A stretch of DNA of 64,000 nucleotides from Glycine soja (GCF_004193775.1 NC_041011.1:11993656-12057655), one strand, 5' to 3'; positions 13,367 through 24,297 are shown, counted from the first letter of the stretch. Translations and numbers: made by a program. Notes: generated from the letters alone by a model not told the origin.

Positions 13367-16238
13367 ACCATAGACTGCCATGCCATCTGCCATTTTGATG
13401 TGGCACTTAAATGTGCTCACCACCATCCGCCATAAAACGCTATTGATAACCTTGCCAAAAAAACACGCGTTTGACAGACAACTCAAGGATGTTGGCAAAG
13501 TCGGGGAGTATTGCTAGAAAGATAACATTGCCAGATAGCAGGAATAACCATCAGCCTTAGAAAACTTATGGCATGTAAAGCAAGTTCTAACCTTAAGAAC
13601 CACATTTGGAAGCTTCAAACCAATATTAATGGAGACCCAAAATTATTTAAACTTGAAGGCAAGACCAATGCATCTGGGACAAAGTCGTCAACACTAGTGC
13701 ACCTGGGACATAGACGGGGCCAGAGCATCTGGGACAAAAAGAAGGACCAGTGCACCTGGGACATAGACGGGGCCAGAGCATCTGGGACAAAAAGAAGGAC
13801 CAGTGCACCTGGGACATAGACAAGTGGGTCCCCGGTGAGGCACGATTTTCGTAATACCTCTGCAGGCTCTAGATACCATTGTTAAAATAGGAGAAAACAG
13901 AGGTATAATGAACTGAAAACCGTATTAGAGTACACAGCGGGTGAATGTTTATATAGGTTAATTACATTAATTGTACATAAATAGAGGATGTTATGTTTCC
14001 TCTAAATCAGAGATTATGATCCTATAAACTGCAATTATTAATATAATCAGCATATTAATTCTGATTTTCAACAACAATCAAGAAACCTTGCATGTTGCCT
14101 CCAAGTCTGTCTTTCAAGAGTGAACTATGCATATCAATAGACTGTCATTTCATCTGAGAAAAGAATCTTTCCCTAGATTACTACCTCATTATGAATTCTA
14201 AAGATCAACGAGCAAACAGCTTTACTCAATCTCTCTGTGGGGCCAAGGGTAACTTATATAGTAACAAGCTTATGTTTACCACATGTAAGCTTTAGGGAGA
14301 GATTGTTATTTATCTTGAATCAATAGAATATGTTAACAAATATGCACTTGCAGTGGTATTTATCCCTAAAACTAGATATTGGAATTGTAAGCAATCTGGG
14401 AGAATAAATCCATGAGGCTGATATGACTTCTCTCAGGAAAATTCAAACATTCAACTAAGCCATTCAATTCAATTAGTAAAACAGAAGATTAGGAAAAAAC
14501 TGATTTACTGGAACTACCAATAAATCAACACAAGAAACCTCGGTTACATCTAACAAATACAGAGCCCAAGCATGAAGCCATCCAATTCTTTTCACTTAGC
14601 TATGCAGATAATGATGGCATGTGGAATAGGCAAGGTAAAATGAATATGCAATTGCAAACAATAGTCAATTTTTAAGCATCCCTTCGACTCTTTTTGGCTT
14701 TCAAGAGCTGATGGACAAAGTCTCTGGCAATTTATTTGATCACTGACACATGATAAAGCAACTTAACATTATTTTTATTTTACTCCAGCAATACAGAGAT
14801 TTAACTACAACAGGTGTCTAGTCACCCATAGAGTCCTTGTCCTTGGTGCACGAATATCACATGAATATGTGACAGAGTAACATATACACCCACATTTTCA
14901 AATTAGACAACTTGACGTACAGCAAGCAAATCAAATAAACCATTTTTATATGTAATATTTATTTATACAAATCAAACAAATCTTGAATTCCCATTCTTTC
15001 AGATATGCATACCTATTTTTCCATGACCAATATCAACTGTGCATCCAGAGATACGTCCTACAGCATATAGTGACAACACTGCTTGTTCGGAAGCATAAAA
15101 CCCTGATATGTTGAATGTTTCAAACATTAGTTGCACTAACTGTTCCTTGTTAGCCTGGAAAACAATAATATATACATCTGTTAAGGAAACTGTTAAAGAA
15201 AAAGTTTAATTAAAGAATACTACAAACTTGTTACCCCCAATTTTGTTTTCAAGGATTGGCTGATCGATTATATCAGATAGACAGCTTATTATGTAAAACG
15301 TAAATAATACACTGATATGTACAAAAAAAGATGGCACCAAAATTGTCAAAGAGTATATAATAAAGATTTATTGAGTAACTAGGGAGGCAAATGGATGAGT
15401 ATATGGGCAAACACACCTACACTCGAGAGTCCAAATACACATTAAGACCCTATAGGATAAAAAAGGTATATAAATACTTATTCAAATAAAGCTTGTTAAA
15501 TAAGCTCTGTTGTCATACGTATGAGTGCCCTAAAATAAGCTGAATAGGAATAACTTCGAGAAATGCTAATGTAGGAGTGGAGTTTGGACAATTCAACAGA
15601 GTAAATTCAAAGTAACTATCATAGAACTGGCTACCACAAAAGATTATTTTCATAAACTTTAATACGTAACCATGCCAAAGAAAAAATCACCCAAAACAGG
15701 GCTAATAGTTAACAAGTGCTTATTGCAGCATATAAGCCTAAACAAGCGGAAAATAGGGTCATCAAAACAGGACATTGTTAAATCAGTAAATTTCCTTAAT
15801 GACAACTAAAAGCATAAACTTCTAAGCTCAAACCTTTGGAGTACAAAGTGGATCCGTGAACAGTATTTGTCCTTCATTGCCCATTTCCCATCCAAAGCCA
15901 GTATACAATACATAATGCAGCAAATCCTCCATGGCATCCCAATCACTGACATAACCTCTGCACACCGGATCAACGGCAACGTCATCGACTGCCGGGTTAT
16001 CCGTCATCGACCCATCATCGAGCATTCGCTTCATTTGGGTAGGAATTATCTGAATCAAAAGAAGCCCAAATTAGGGACACAATTTCTTTTATTTTTGTTG
16101 AGAAATGAAAAATAGAAGCAAAGGGAGAACGAGATTTTGGGGTGAGAATTGATTTCGTACCATGGCGGGAGCTTGATCGGGAATCGCGAAACCGGCTTTG
16201 AGGAGGCTGGAACCGGGGTCGACCACTGCGGCTTCCAT
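7360..16238 (-). CDS. ARP7: Actin-related protein 7 (ARP7), complete, seven exons
   Basis: Coding exons on the minus strand, 5' to 3': 16238-16161, 16049-15834, 15154-15013, 11981-11737, 9687-9504, 7950-7883, 7512-7360. All introns are GT-AG, phases join cleanly, and the total is 1086 nt (361 aa plus TGA), close to the 363 aa I recall for Arabidopsis ARP7. Recognisable blocks are the N-terminal MEAAVVDPGSSLLKAGFA, DWDAMEDLLHYVLYTGFGWE, LFTDPLCTPK, the actin-fold VDIGHGKIDIAPV, GRERYTVGEALFQP, SENHRQLLENTVVCGGTSSM, and the C-terminus SIVHRKCF. In the family, ARP7 is a plant-specific nuclear ARP and a subunit of SWI/SNF-type chromatin remodellers, needed for embryo and plant development. The large introns (up to 3.3 kb) contain transposon remnants, but every splice site looks intact. 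I infer a functional gene. Confidence 0.95.
8378..8655. mobile_element. MITE-like element inserted between two TA microsatellites
   Basis: A ~205-bp AT-moderate block (8416-8621) is flanked on both sides by long (TA)n tracts (about 8378-8415 and 8622-8655). Its ends form an imperfect inverted repeat: ggtttcatgaaac near the left matches ggttttatgaaac on the complementary strand near the right. It lies in ARP7 intron 5 (7951-9503). The arrangement resembles Micron-type MITEs, which sit in TA repeats. Transposase and superfamily cannot be told from this copy. Confidence 0.45.
9798..10116 (+). mobile_element. Ty3/gypsy 3' end plus LTR fragment
   Basis: About 9807-9830 encodes the NLEDKVDF tail that typically ends gypsy polyproteins, followed by a purine-rich tract (ttaggaggggtg) and then a 275-bp LTR at 9842-10116. 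The LTR starts TGTTAGGA and ends TCCTAACA, an exact 8-bp terminal inversion, and contains a TATA-like tataaataag and an AATAAA near its end. No matching target duplication is visible, so this is a 5'-truncated remnant. It lies in ARP7 intron 4 (9688-11736), antisense to the gene. Confidence 0.6.
12656..13450. mobile_element. Small inverted-repeat DNA element nested in the TRIM
   Basis: Compared with the TRIM internal region at 55.9-56.1 kb, the one here has about 0.8 kb extra between ttcaaccaaaaaact and the later acaactcaaggatgttgg block. The ends of the extra sequence are imperfect inverted repeats: gttgtcacatggcggttatg on the left, and gttatcaatagcg followed by ttatggcgg on the complement of the right end. 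It carries a TATA-like cttatataaagg, a transcript-leader-like stretch with aaccctagc, and a (TA)n tract at 13309-13365. No protein is recognised. The superfamily is undetermined. Confidence 0.45.
13309..13365. repeat. TA microsatellite
   Basis: Uninterrupted (TA)n of more than 50 bp inside the element nested in the TRIM. Confidence 0.9.
13696..13825. repeat. 53-bp tandem repeat inside the TRIM
   Basis: A unit starting agtgcacctgggacatagac recurs at 13696, 13749 and 13802, an exact 53-bp period, with the third copy partial. Each unit holds two related gg(g)acaaa/gggacata modules, so the array grew from a shorter motif. The same sequence type is present once at 56.2 kb in the sister TRIM. Confidence 0.85.
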
Positions 16239-17494
16239 GGCTCTGCAGTCTGCACAAGAACGAAAACACTAACCCTAGGTTTCGGTCTTCTGAAAGGAGC
16301 TCTAGCCTCTACTCTGGGCACTGAACTGAGAGAAGCGAGAAGCTGCAGAAGAAGAAAACGAAGAAGCAATTACAGTTTTTAGCGGGTTTTAATTTGAATA
16401 TATGTATGCTGCTGCTATTTCGTGGTTACCATTTGAATTTTTTCTTTTCTTTCTTTCTTTTACTAGCGGAAAGAGAGATTCTAGCTCAGATATGTTTTTG
16501 TCTCAGGAACTCGGGTCATTTAATTGTATTTTTTACTCTCAAATTTTATTTTTTTTGGTGAATTTTACTTTGGTTAAAATATGTTTTTTATTTCATAAAA
16601 TTATCAAAAGTTCATTTTTGGTTCTTGCAAAAAAAAATTTAATTATTTTTCATTTTCATAAAATAAAAATGTGTTATTTTTTTATCCGATATTAATTTAG
16701 ACGAATTTAAATTTGTTGGGATATTTTTTAATTTAAATTTGAAAATATAATTTTTTTGAAGGTTAAAAATCTCCACAAATAACATAAAAAAAATCAAAAC
16801 ACAATTTATTTGTGATTAAAAATTGTCACAAATTATAAAAAACAAATTAAAAAATACAAGAAATTTCTTTTGCCTAAGGGCACCTCACCACCCCTTTTGC
16901 ACCAATCCAAATCCAATCCAAATCTATTTAAATGGATTGGATTTGGATTTCAAATCCATATTTCAAATGAATTGGATTTTAAATATAAATTCATATTTCA
17001 AATCCAAATTAAGACCAATGCAAAATTTTAGCCAAATAAAGCTTCCTAATTTAGCTGTTATACAACTTGTTAAACATGCAACAGTGTTTTCACTCTAGCA
17101 GCAGCCAATATATTCACATGGTGTACTTAAATAAAGCTCAAAGGAAAAAATGTTTATAAAAATATTGAGCTAATTACTAAAGGTTAAAATAAATCTTCCT
17201 AATTAAGTTGTTATACAACTTATTAAACATGCAGCAGTGGTTTACCTATAATTTTAAAGTATCATAAGTATTCTTGTATGTCATAATCATATATTCTTAT
17301 ATGCGAAAAGTGAAAACCAATTACTAAAGGATTCATAATCATATATTTTAAAGAATACGCCACCTCAAGTTCCAAATTCCCAAAACCAATATAAATTCAC
17401 AACACTTTGAGTTTCCTCATGGAACAAAACCAAATGATCAAATAGTCAAGGTCAGCAAGACCATACCATTCGGTTGAATTGCCTCCTTGATAGT
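16239..17494. promoter_or_regulatory. ARP7 5' flank (putative promoter/leader) and AT-rich intergenic sequence
   Basis: The first ~150 bases upstream of the ARP7 ATG are comparatively GC-rich and should hold the 5' UTR and core promoter, but I see no convincing TATA box. Beyond 16400 the sequence becomes very AT-rich. A short imperfect palindrome built on aatccaaatccaatccaaat / attggatttggatttcaaat lies at 16909-17010. A ~50-bp block at 17037-17092 is repeated with changes at 17186-17236. No gene is seen. Confidence 0.35.
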
Positions 17495-17804
17495 TTATAA
17501 ATATCTATTATCTCTGTATTCATTATGTTGTTGAGTCATACCCAAGGCATTAAGCATTTCAGGATAACTTTGATGCAAGATATCTACAGACCATAGGGAT
17601 AACCCACCAATTGATATCAATATTCGACGTTCTGATACACAAGATCCTCCAAAGAGGTGAGTGTAGAGCATACTAGCTGGTGAGAGTTTCAAATGATAAT
17701 CATTATATAACTCAGAGTTTCAGAGAAGAAGGAATTTATAAGAAAGTCATTTTAGTAAGAAGAGAGTATTATTCGATTCAATGTGCCTCAACATACAAAC
17801 TCAT

Positions 17805-17816
17805 CCCCTTTATATA
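17805..17816 (-). promoter_or_regulatory. TATA box of the endogenous pararetrovirus promoter
   Basis: The minus strand reads tatataaagggg, downstream of the last viral ORF, where caulimovirids place the pregenomic-RNA promoter. A GA/TC-rich leader-like stretch follows. The position and motif are direct observations; activity is unknown. Confidence 0.5.
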
Positions 17817-18059
17817 GGAGAGGAATGGACACTAACGTATAAAGTCTTATCCGGGGAAGGATAAGCTTATTACAACAACAGATAACATAGAATCTATTTT
17901 ATTATAGAAAAGATAAGGCTTAGTAGACTTAAGATAAGGCATCTTCTAAACGACTGACACTTGACACACAATGACGAAGATATGATTATCCTTATCCTGA
18001 AGATTAATCTCTTTACAGCACACCCATATACAACATATACAAGATTTCTTCAGCAGTCA

Positions 18060-18647
18060 CTAGTCTGATCTGGTGGATAATGACAAGTTGTAATGTTGTA
18101 CTTCTGATCTGGTGAGACTTCCGTACACTGGGTGGTGATAAGGATATCTCTTTTTGTGTAACAATTCCTCCATCAATTGAGCATTGTAGTCTTCCGAGTC
18201 TTGTTCTAATGCAGAATGGTCATCAACCAAATCTTCCACCTTTTGAAACTCAAGTTCCGGAACATAAATCTCTGTTCGGATCTGAGCATCATTAGTATTC
18301 TGAAGTATTATCCTATCAGTAGGAGGATAACTATCCCTTGGCCTTTGAGATGAACTTGGTAGATTTGGATCCACAAATCTGTATGAGTAATTATTGACTT
18401 CACAGAGATGTCTTGCCGGCTGGTTGCGATAACTTTCCTCCAAGGAATATGCTTCAAAAGTTACCCAAATTTTAGCTTCATTTCTAGACCAGAGTTGTCC
18501 TTGCTCCATAAGGTAAGGTTGGTGAATAATCACAATAGAAACTAGTTCTCCTATGAGATCTTCTGAGATTCCTCTTTGTCTCACAATGTCTAGAATTTGT
18601 TTCAACTTCATACGCCACCATGCTAAAGGAGAAAACCACTCTAACAT
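18060..18647 (-). pseudogene. ORF after RT-RNase H in the endogenous pararetrovirus
   Basis: An open frame of 195 codons lies downstream of the RNase H region in the viral orientation. I recognise no named domain. The C-terminal half is acidic and hydrophilic. By position it corresponds to the second ORF of florendovirus-like genomes or to the transactivator/inclusion-body ORF of other genera; this is positional inference only. It is the longest viral frame without an internal stop apart from the capsid region. Confidence 0.5.
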
Positions 18648-19074
18648 TGTCTATAAAAGATATTCATTCTTATATGGATTTGTCTAGATGGTGTATGTCA
18701 TCAAAGGTTTTATGGCGATGGGGATTGAATATTGTATTGTATTACACCAAATGACCCATATGGTTGGTTCACACAAATCTCACCCAATCTCACAGAACAG
18801 TTCAAATATACCTCCAAAGGGTATCTCAGGGTCAAATATTTGTGCTAGAGTGTATTTGAATCTCATGGTTTCATGCAGAAAATGGAAGTAATGAGACTTA
18901 GCATATTCAAGGATCTGTGCAGGAGTATGGGTAATCAATCCTGGAGGGAAAACCTTAATAGTTTTGGTTGTTTCAGATAATGGTTTGGTTTTACCATGAA
19001 TATCAATGGGAAGGAGTGAGTGGAAGTTACCACCTTAACGGTCTTGTTGTTTGGTATGGATAAGAAATCAGGAA

Positions 19075-19320
19075 TCAATTATTCTTCCCTTTTATGTGTT
19101 TGACAGAAAAATCATATCTGGAGAACCAATCCTTGAGCCTTAAAATTTGAGGATCTGGTGGAATCTTGTTTTTAAATTCCAAAATTTTTGGAAATGACAA
19201 ATTGTCCATGCAAACCTGAAACTGGTGTCTTCTCAAATGAAAATCAAATTTCTTGATTCTCTTTGAATGTAGTATGATAATGTTTCTCAGCTTCCTTGAA
19301 TTGTCCACTGGCATGGCCAC
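19075..19320 (-). pseudogene. Pararetroviral RNase H C-terminal fragment
   Basis: The frame ends in the motif LKDWFSRYDFSVKHIKGKNN, the characteristic C-terminal end of caulimovirid/gypsy-type RNase H (strand running into a KHIKGK.N motif). The upstream part of RNase H, toward the RT at 19688, is interrupted by stops. RNase H would degrade the RNA template during reverse transcription. Confidence 0.65.
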
Positions 19321-19687
19321 ACTAATAATTCTTCTCTCCTTCCTGTTCTATCATGATAGCTCCCCAATAATGATCACTTGCATCTTGTAATATCCTCTGA
19401 CCTGTTCCATGAATCTTCAAGGCTGGGGGATTTTGGGCATCTTCTTGAGTTCCTTGACTGTTATCGTCTGTTCTTCTGATCATGGAGAAGAGTTTTTCTT
19501 CAAAAGTTTGGACAATGAACTGGAATATTGGGCTGCTCTGGGGATAAAATCTCTTATATAAATTACAATTCCCAAGAATTGTTGGATCTATTTGACTATG
19601 AGATTTTCTTAAGGAAAATTTAACAGTTCTTGAGCTATGTGAGGCTGAGGCTGGTAAGTACCCTGGGAAAAATGCATCCCTAAGAAA

Positions 19688-20451
19688 TCAATCTGGGATT
19701 GAGCAAGCTGAATCTTTTTTTCTAGCTATCTCAAAGAATTGATTCAACAATTTTTTATGAGAGGCAATATCTTTTGAGAAAAGGAGGATGTCATCTATGT
19801 AGACAAGTGTGTTTCCTAGAATAGGTTCAAAGATTTTGGTCATGGCTTTCTGGAAGAGAGAGGGTGCTACTTTTATACCAAAAGGTGGACTATCCATTGA
19901 TACGCATTTGGAATACAAAAAAGCTATTTTATATCGATCTTCTGGTTTTAGGCCAAGTTGCCAAATACCTAATTTTAAATCAAACTTTGAACATAAGTTT
20001 GATTCTCTGATCAAGGTTGGGAGAGATGAGGCCTTTAAGATTGGAAACATATCATATTTAAGAAAATGATTGAGAGACTTATAGTCAATGACTAACTTTT
20101 TCTTTCCCCTTAATTTTTCAGCTTTTTTTTTCTACGTAAAAAGCTTGGCATGCCCAGTTTGACTGGATTGGCTCAATCAAACCTTACCTTAGTAGATCTT
20201 GGCATTCTTGTATGGCTGCTTGTAGATCTAAAGGTGTCATCATGATGGGTTGCTTTTGTTGGATTGATATCTTCATTTAATCGAAATGGTAGATCAACAA
20301 AGTATTCTTTGTTTTTCCATAAAAGATATGGATGGTTGAAATCTTCATGACTGTCTGCACATCGGGAGGAAATCTTTTGTTTAAACTCTCCAACTTCTAG
20401 CGGGACTTCTGCTAAAGAGAAGAGCCTTGTAATTTCTGAAAAAGGCTTCAA
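19688..20451 (-). pseudogene. Pararetroviral protease/RT region, broken
   Basis: The upstream half (20451-20173) carries a cysteine/histidine-containing linker and the PTKATH-type motif found just before RT. The RT half (20050-19688) shows KFDLK-type motif A and the catalytic VYIDDIL box near 19800. The two halves are separated by a frame break around 20050-20170, where the RT finger motifs can be seen in shifted frames. The family role is copying pregenomic RNA into DNA. The gene is inactive. Confidence 0.75.
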
Positions 20452-20639
20452 TTCTCTTTTGAATTTGATCTTGGTATAATGTATTTAGAGTTTATTGGCT
20501 TCATCAGAAGAATCTGTCTGATTTAAGGCAAATTCAGTATCCTCGTCTAGTTCACTTTGTTTAGAGTACAGAGATTCTATATTATCAAATTCACCGATTT
20601 GAAGATGAGAGATTAGTCTGATGGCTTTTGGTGACTTCT

Positions 20640-21377
20640 TAGGATAAATTTTTGCAAAATGTCCTGTCTATTTGCAAATTAAACATCTTTGTCCCCTGGA
20701 TTTTCCTTTCCTCTGTCTTCTCCTAAAAAACTTCAATGGCCTTTTTTCCGCTTGGTATCAACTTGTAAGACTTTCTTTTTCTTTGGTGAGCAATGACAGG
20801 TCTTCTCTCTGCATTTGATCTCCAAGTAAGGCTTTTTGGAGCATGCTCTGCTATACTTGGATTTTCTGTTCATGATATCTAAGAAATACTGGTGTTGTCT
20901 ACATAATTTGTCAACGACCTCCAGAGTGAATTGATGGATTTGTCCCATAGACATGGTAGAAAAATCCATTTGGGCGGCCGCCACCATCTTGTTTAATTCT
21001 GGTTGTATTTCTTCTGGTAATGAAACTACATATGTATTCTTCAGGCTAGGATCATTGAGACCATTGAGAAGATAAAATCTCTTATTCATTCTTTGGAAAT
21101 TTCTGTCCAAATCTTTTATTTTTAAAGAACAACACCTCATTTCAAAGAATTCTTGTTTGATCTTTCTTTCAATGATCTTTCCTTCTCCAGTACATTCTTG
21201 ATGGAGAGTTCCCAGAACAGCTACAACAGATCTCAATTCATGGAACTGGTTTTGACGCACAGCTCCTAGATTATGGTACCATTCTTTCAATGTTCCTGTC
21301 ATCCGACAACAAAATTCTTCAATTACTTTGTAAGGATCTGCATCTTTCATGAATTTTGTATCGAGCCATGCTCTCAT
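20640..21377 (-). pseudogene. Pararetroviral capsid-like protein with degenerate zinc knuckle
   Basis: A 214-codon frame (21377-20733) has the capsid-type helical region (residues about 1-165) followed by a Lys/Arg/Cys-rich basic segment, as in caulimovirid coat proteins. Just after it, at about 20700-20640, a CCHC-like CLIC...GHFAK is visible, but it carries a stop codon and the final Cys is replaced by Tyr. The capsid would package viral DNA. The lesions show the copy is dead. Confidence 0.6.
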
Positions 21378-22186
21378 TTCAATAAGTTTTTTCCTCCATT
21401 CGGCTTGGAGGATGAACCCTTTGAGATCATTGGTTCTTCTTCTACAGGAGAATCATAGAATGGTTCTTCTGTGGAGCGGGCTATCAAGATGTTTGAGATG
21501 TCCATGTGTCCAACCTCTTCTTCTTCACCAGAATAAGATTTTTCTGCTTCTGTCGAAGATTCTTCAAATTGTTCCTTAGATTCATCAGATTATGTTATAG
21601 TTTCATCAGATTCTTCTAAGGCTTCTAGCTTGTGTTGAATCGATAACTAGGAGTAGGGATCTTGATAATCTTGAAAGTCAGGGGGTCTTTCTTTAGAGTT
21701 TCTCTTGATCTTGTGGAAGATTTGGCTGACTCTTCAGAAGAGATATTTAATTTTGTGGATTCTCTCTTTAGAGGTTATGGTTTTTTCTTATAAGCTGAGG
21801 CTGTGGGCAAAGACCAAGACGGGCTAGCTTTAGGAAAAAAGTAGTCTGGAGGGTTTGGGAATGGAGAATAGAAAGTAGGAGAAGCAGGGGTTAAAAAGGA
21901 ATAAGGATCTAAGACAACCTTTTGTTTTTCTATCATCTTTGATTCTATGCATCGATCCAGATCCTGGACTTGAGCTTTAAGCCTCCTTAGTTCTCTTTCT
22001 TTGGCATTAGAAGCTGTTTCGAAAGTGTTCTTTCACCATTCTTCTTCAAGGCGAGAAATTTCCTTGGAAAGTTGATGGTATTGTTTCTTCATCCTTTCAG
22101 ATAGATACTGTAATTTTTCATCATTTGTGCTCACTTGGGTACATATCTTGTCAATATTCTCACCTATCTTTTTTCAAGAGATGATT

Positions 22187-22934
22187 CTAGGCTCTGGCAT
22201 TATCTGTTTGCCAATTTAAGACTTCTTTGGCTTGGCTAGGGCTTTTAAGCTTCCCTTCTGGCCCTACTTCCGTAGGAATCATGTAAGGCTTGGTTGAAAC
22301 TTTTGTCATTGGGTCTATTTTTCTGTCAAGAAATGGAAACTCTTGATCATAGGATGTGGAAGAAAACATCATGCAAGGTATAGGTGCTTCAGGGATCTTA
22401 AAAGATGGATGATTCCAACTTAGAATTTTTGTCATCCTTTTCTCCTTCCAAAAAGGGTCTTTTGGATATTTCTTCTTTATCCCCGTCCACGGTCCATTTC
22501 CAGGGTCACTCCTCCTTTGTGGTGGTGGAGGTGGTTTGCAAGGCCTTGGCTCTGGCTTCCATCTGTCCTCATCATCATCATCATCTATATCTTCGTCTGT
22601 GTCTCCATCATGGTAATCATAGGAACAGTCTGAATCACACATTTCGAGAGCAGCATCCCAGATAAAGTGTCCATTTACTTTATCTGAATATATCACACTT
22701 CCATCTGCCTTGACGGAAAAATATCGGCATTTTGCTGTCTTCTTTAACTTTAGGTTTTATCATTAAAGAATGAAAAACCTCTGAAGAGTTGCTACTACTG
22801 GCTTCATCTGGTTTCTTGAAGGTCATGGTTACAAGCCCATCTACAGATCTTCTAAAAGTGGTCTGAGAAGTACTAAGAGGCTTAGTATTCTCTCTGAGCT
22901 TCTCGTAACCGGTCACCCATTGAAGAGGGATCAA
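22187..22934 (-). pseudogene. Pararetroviral region between movement protein and capsid
   Basis: Two overlapping minus-strand frames (22934-22680 and 22696-22187) cover this region, offset by a frameshift near 22690. The second contains an acidic run (DTDEDIDDDDDEDRW) followed by a proline-rich stretch (KPPPPPQRR). I recognise no domain. Its place between the movement and capsid proteins suggests a virion-associated or capsid N-terminal acidic region, which is inference. Confidence 0.45.
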
Positions 22935-22994
22935 CTCCTGCAGTTCTTTTCTAGAGATGTTTCTGGGGATCTGGACAATAGATGAAATTTCTTC

Positions 22995-23558
22995 CTAGTT
23001 ATTAGCTAGGATAAAGAGAGCACTATAATGGCTAGTAGGCATAGATAGATTGACAGCATGATTCTGTAATCTATATATGATCTGATGATGCAAGGTAGCA
23101 GAATGAGCTTCGGATACTTGTTCTGCTCCAATGATCTGGATTTGGATTTTCATTCTTTGTGGGAGAGTAGGATCTCTCAAATTGACGTTGTAATTTGGGA
23201 AAATGATGAGAACTACACTTCTGGCATGGAGAGTAGTTAATACAGTTCCGATCACGGCATTTTCATAATGGATGTAACTAGAGTCTAGAAGGGATACTCT
23301 GGTAGTCACACGAAGTCTTCTTCTGCCATGTAAGGATAATTCCAGCCTAATTGCTCCATAGTGAAGATAGGTGTATCCCTGTTGTTGCCAACCTCTGATC
23401 AGTTGTTCATTGATCTCAATATTAACATATTGCTCCTCAGAAGTAGCAGTTAGAGAGCACTGGTCCATTCTTGAAGACTGGACATATTCTTTCATATGGT
23501 CCTCTTCTTGCCTTAATGGTAGTAAATGAATAAACAAATAAAAGCAAATAAAGTGCAT
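22995..23558 (-). pseudogene. Pararetroviral movement protein (30K superfamily)
   Basis: A 187-codon frame includes an N-terminal segment (INEQLIRGWQQQGYTYLHYG) and a central beta-rich stretch typical of caulimovirid 30K movement proteins, which enlarge plasmodesmata for cell-to-cell spread. The core frame is open, but it is cut off from the downstream reading frame by a stop just after 22995. The N-terminal ~20 residues before MDQ may not be original coding sequence. Confidence 0.6.
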
Positions 23559-23676
23559 TGAAAATTTTTTGTGCTACACAATATTGAATACCAGTCAGGA
23601 GTATCTTAATGGAAAGGCAAGCAGTATGTATAGGAGTTCGGATTTGGGATGTCAAAATGTGTTTACAATCGAACAA

Positions 23677-24297
23677 ATGGTAGATCTGTTGAAGCCTCTA
23701 AGCTAAGTCAATCCCAATGCTATTTGTTTCATGATCCCAATGCTAAATAAAAGGAATTCATCCTATAGTTGAACTTGACCAAGTTCTGTCATAACCATAA
23801 TAAGATACTAAAGTTACTAAAATTAAACCAGAATATGAAGTCTGAACAAAACTAAATACAAAGAAGAGTTTAAAGTTTTAAAATTCTAAAAGTCCATCCA
23901 TCCAACAACAAAATGCCTTTCACCAACCTCAACATTACCTCTGCCTGGGACCAAAACCAATAGTTAATTTACACACAATCCAAAACAAAACAAAATTGAC
24001 ATGCAGAGTGTAACATTGACATACCTTGCTAGTCTTGTAGACTATAGGAATTAGCACTAATACCTGACACTACTTTTCAAGAAAAAAAGTAGTTGAACTG
24101 GCAACATCTTGCTGAGAAACCAACTTTGTAAAAAAACCCAAAAAAACTTCTTGTTACTCAATAAATATTTTAATTAGAATATTACTATAGAATTGGAACA
24201 TTAATATACCTTTGTCAAAACTTTGAAACTCTTCAAAATCAAAGTCTAACAATGATGGTATAGAATTTTAAAATCAATATACCTTTGTCAAAACTAT
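23677..24297. other. Unassigned sequence between the viral relic and duplication arm A
   Basis: AT-rich sequence with no recognisable exon. A short direct repeat (atatacctttgtcaaaact) occurs at about 24207 and 24277, the second copy ending right at the start of the LTR-like sequence at 24298. Confidence 0.5.

Larger units (their letters stand above)
12365..14073 (-). mobile_element. TRIM-like nonautonomous LTR retrotransposon (copy 1)
   Basis: Two direct repeats of about 190 bp (12365-12553 and 13880-14073) begin TGTTAAAATAGG and end in CA. On the minus strand the upstream LTR (13880-14073) is followed by a primer-binding site TGGTATCTAGAGCCTG, a close match to the initiator tRNA-Met site, and the other LTR is preceded by a purine-rich tract. 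The flanking pentamers gcaat/acaat match at 4 of 5 positions. No retroviral protein is encoded. The internal region contains a nested 0.8-kb element and a 53-bp tandem repeat. It sits in ARP7 intron 3 (11982-15012) in the gene's own orientation. Relatives lie at 24298-24498 and 55706-56727. Confidence 0.8.
17495..23676 (-). mobile_element. Decayed endogenous pararetrovirus (Caulimoviridae-like)
   Basis: On the minus strand, in order, are a 30K-type movement protein, a linker region, a capsid-like protein with a zinc knuckle, a protease/RT segment, an RNase H end, a further ORF, and a TATA box followed by a leader-like region. That order matches plant DNA viruses of the Caulimoviridae, and an extra ORF after RT-RNase H fits florendovirus-like endogenous copies best; the genus is inferred. 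There is no integrase and no LTR pair, unlike gypsy elements. Frameshifts and stops separate every domain, so this is an inactive fossil. It is close to one genome length (~6 kb). Insertion borders are not marked by recognisable repeats. Confidence 0.8.

Noticed and set aside
15828..16058. An independent 76-codon ORF
   Set aside because: It is ARP7 exon 2 with intron sequence at both ends.
16149..16382. Plus-strand ORF opposite ARP7 exon 1
   Set aside because: It is antisense to ARP7 exon 1 and its leader and has no known motif.
17495..23676. Ty3/gypsy retrotransposon
   Set aside because: RT is gypsy-like, as in all pararetroviruses, but there is a movement protein, no integrase and no LTR pair.
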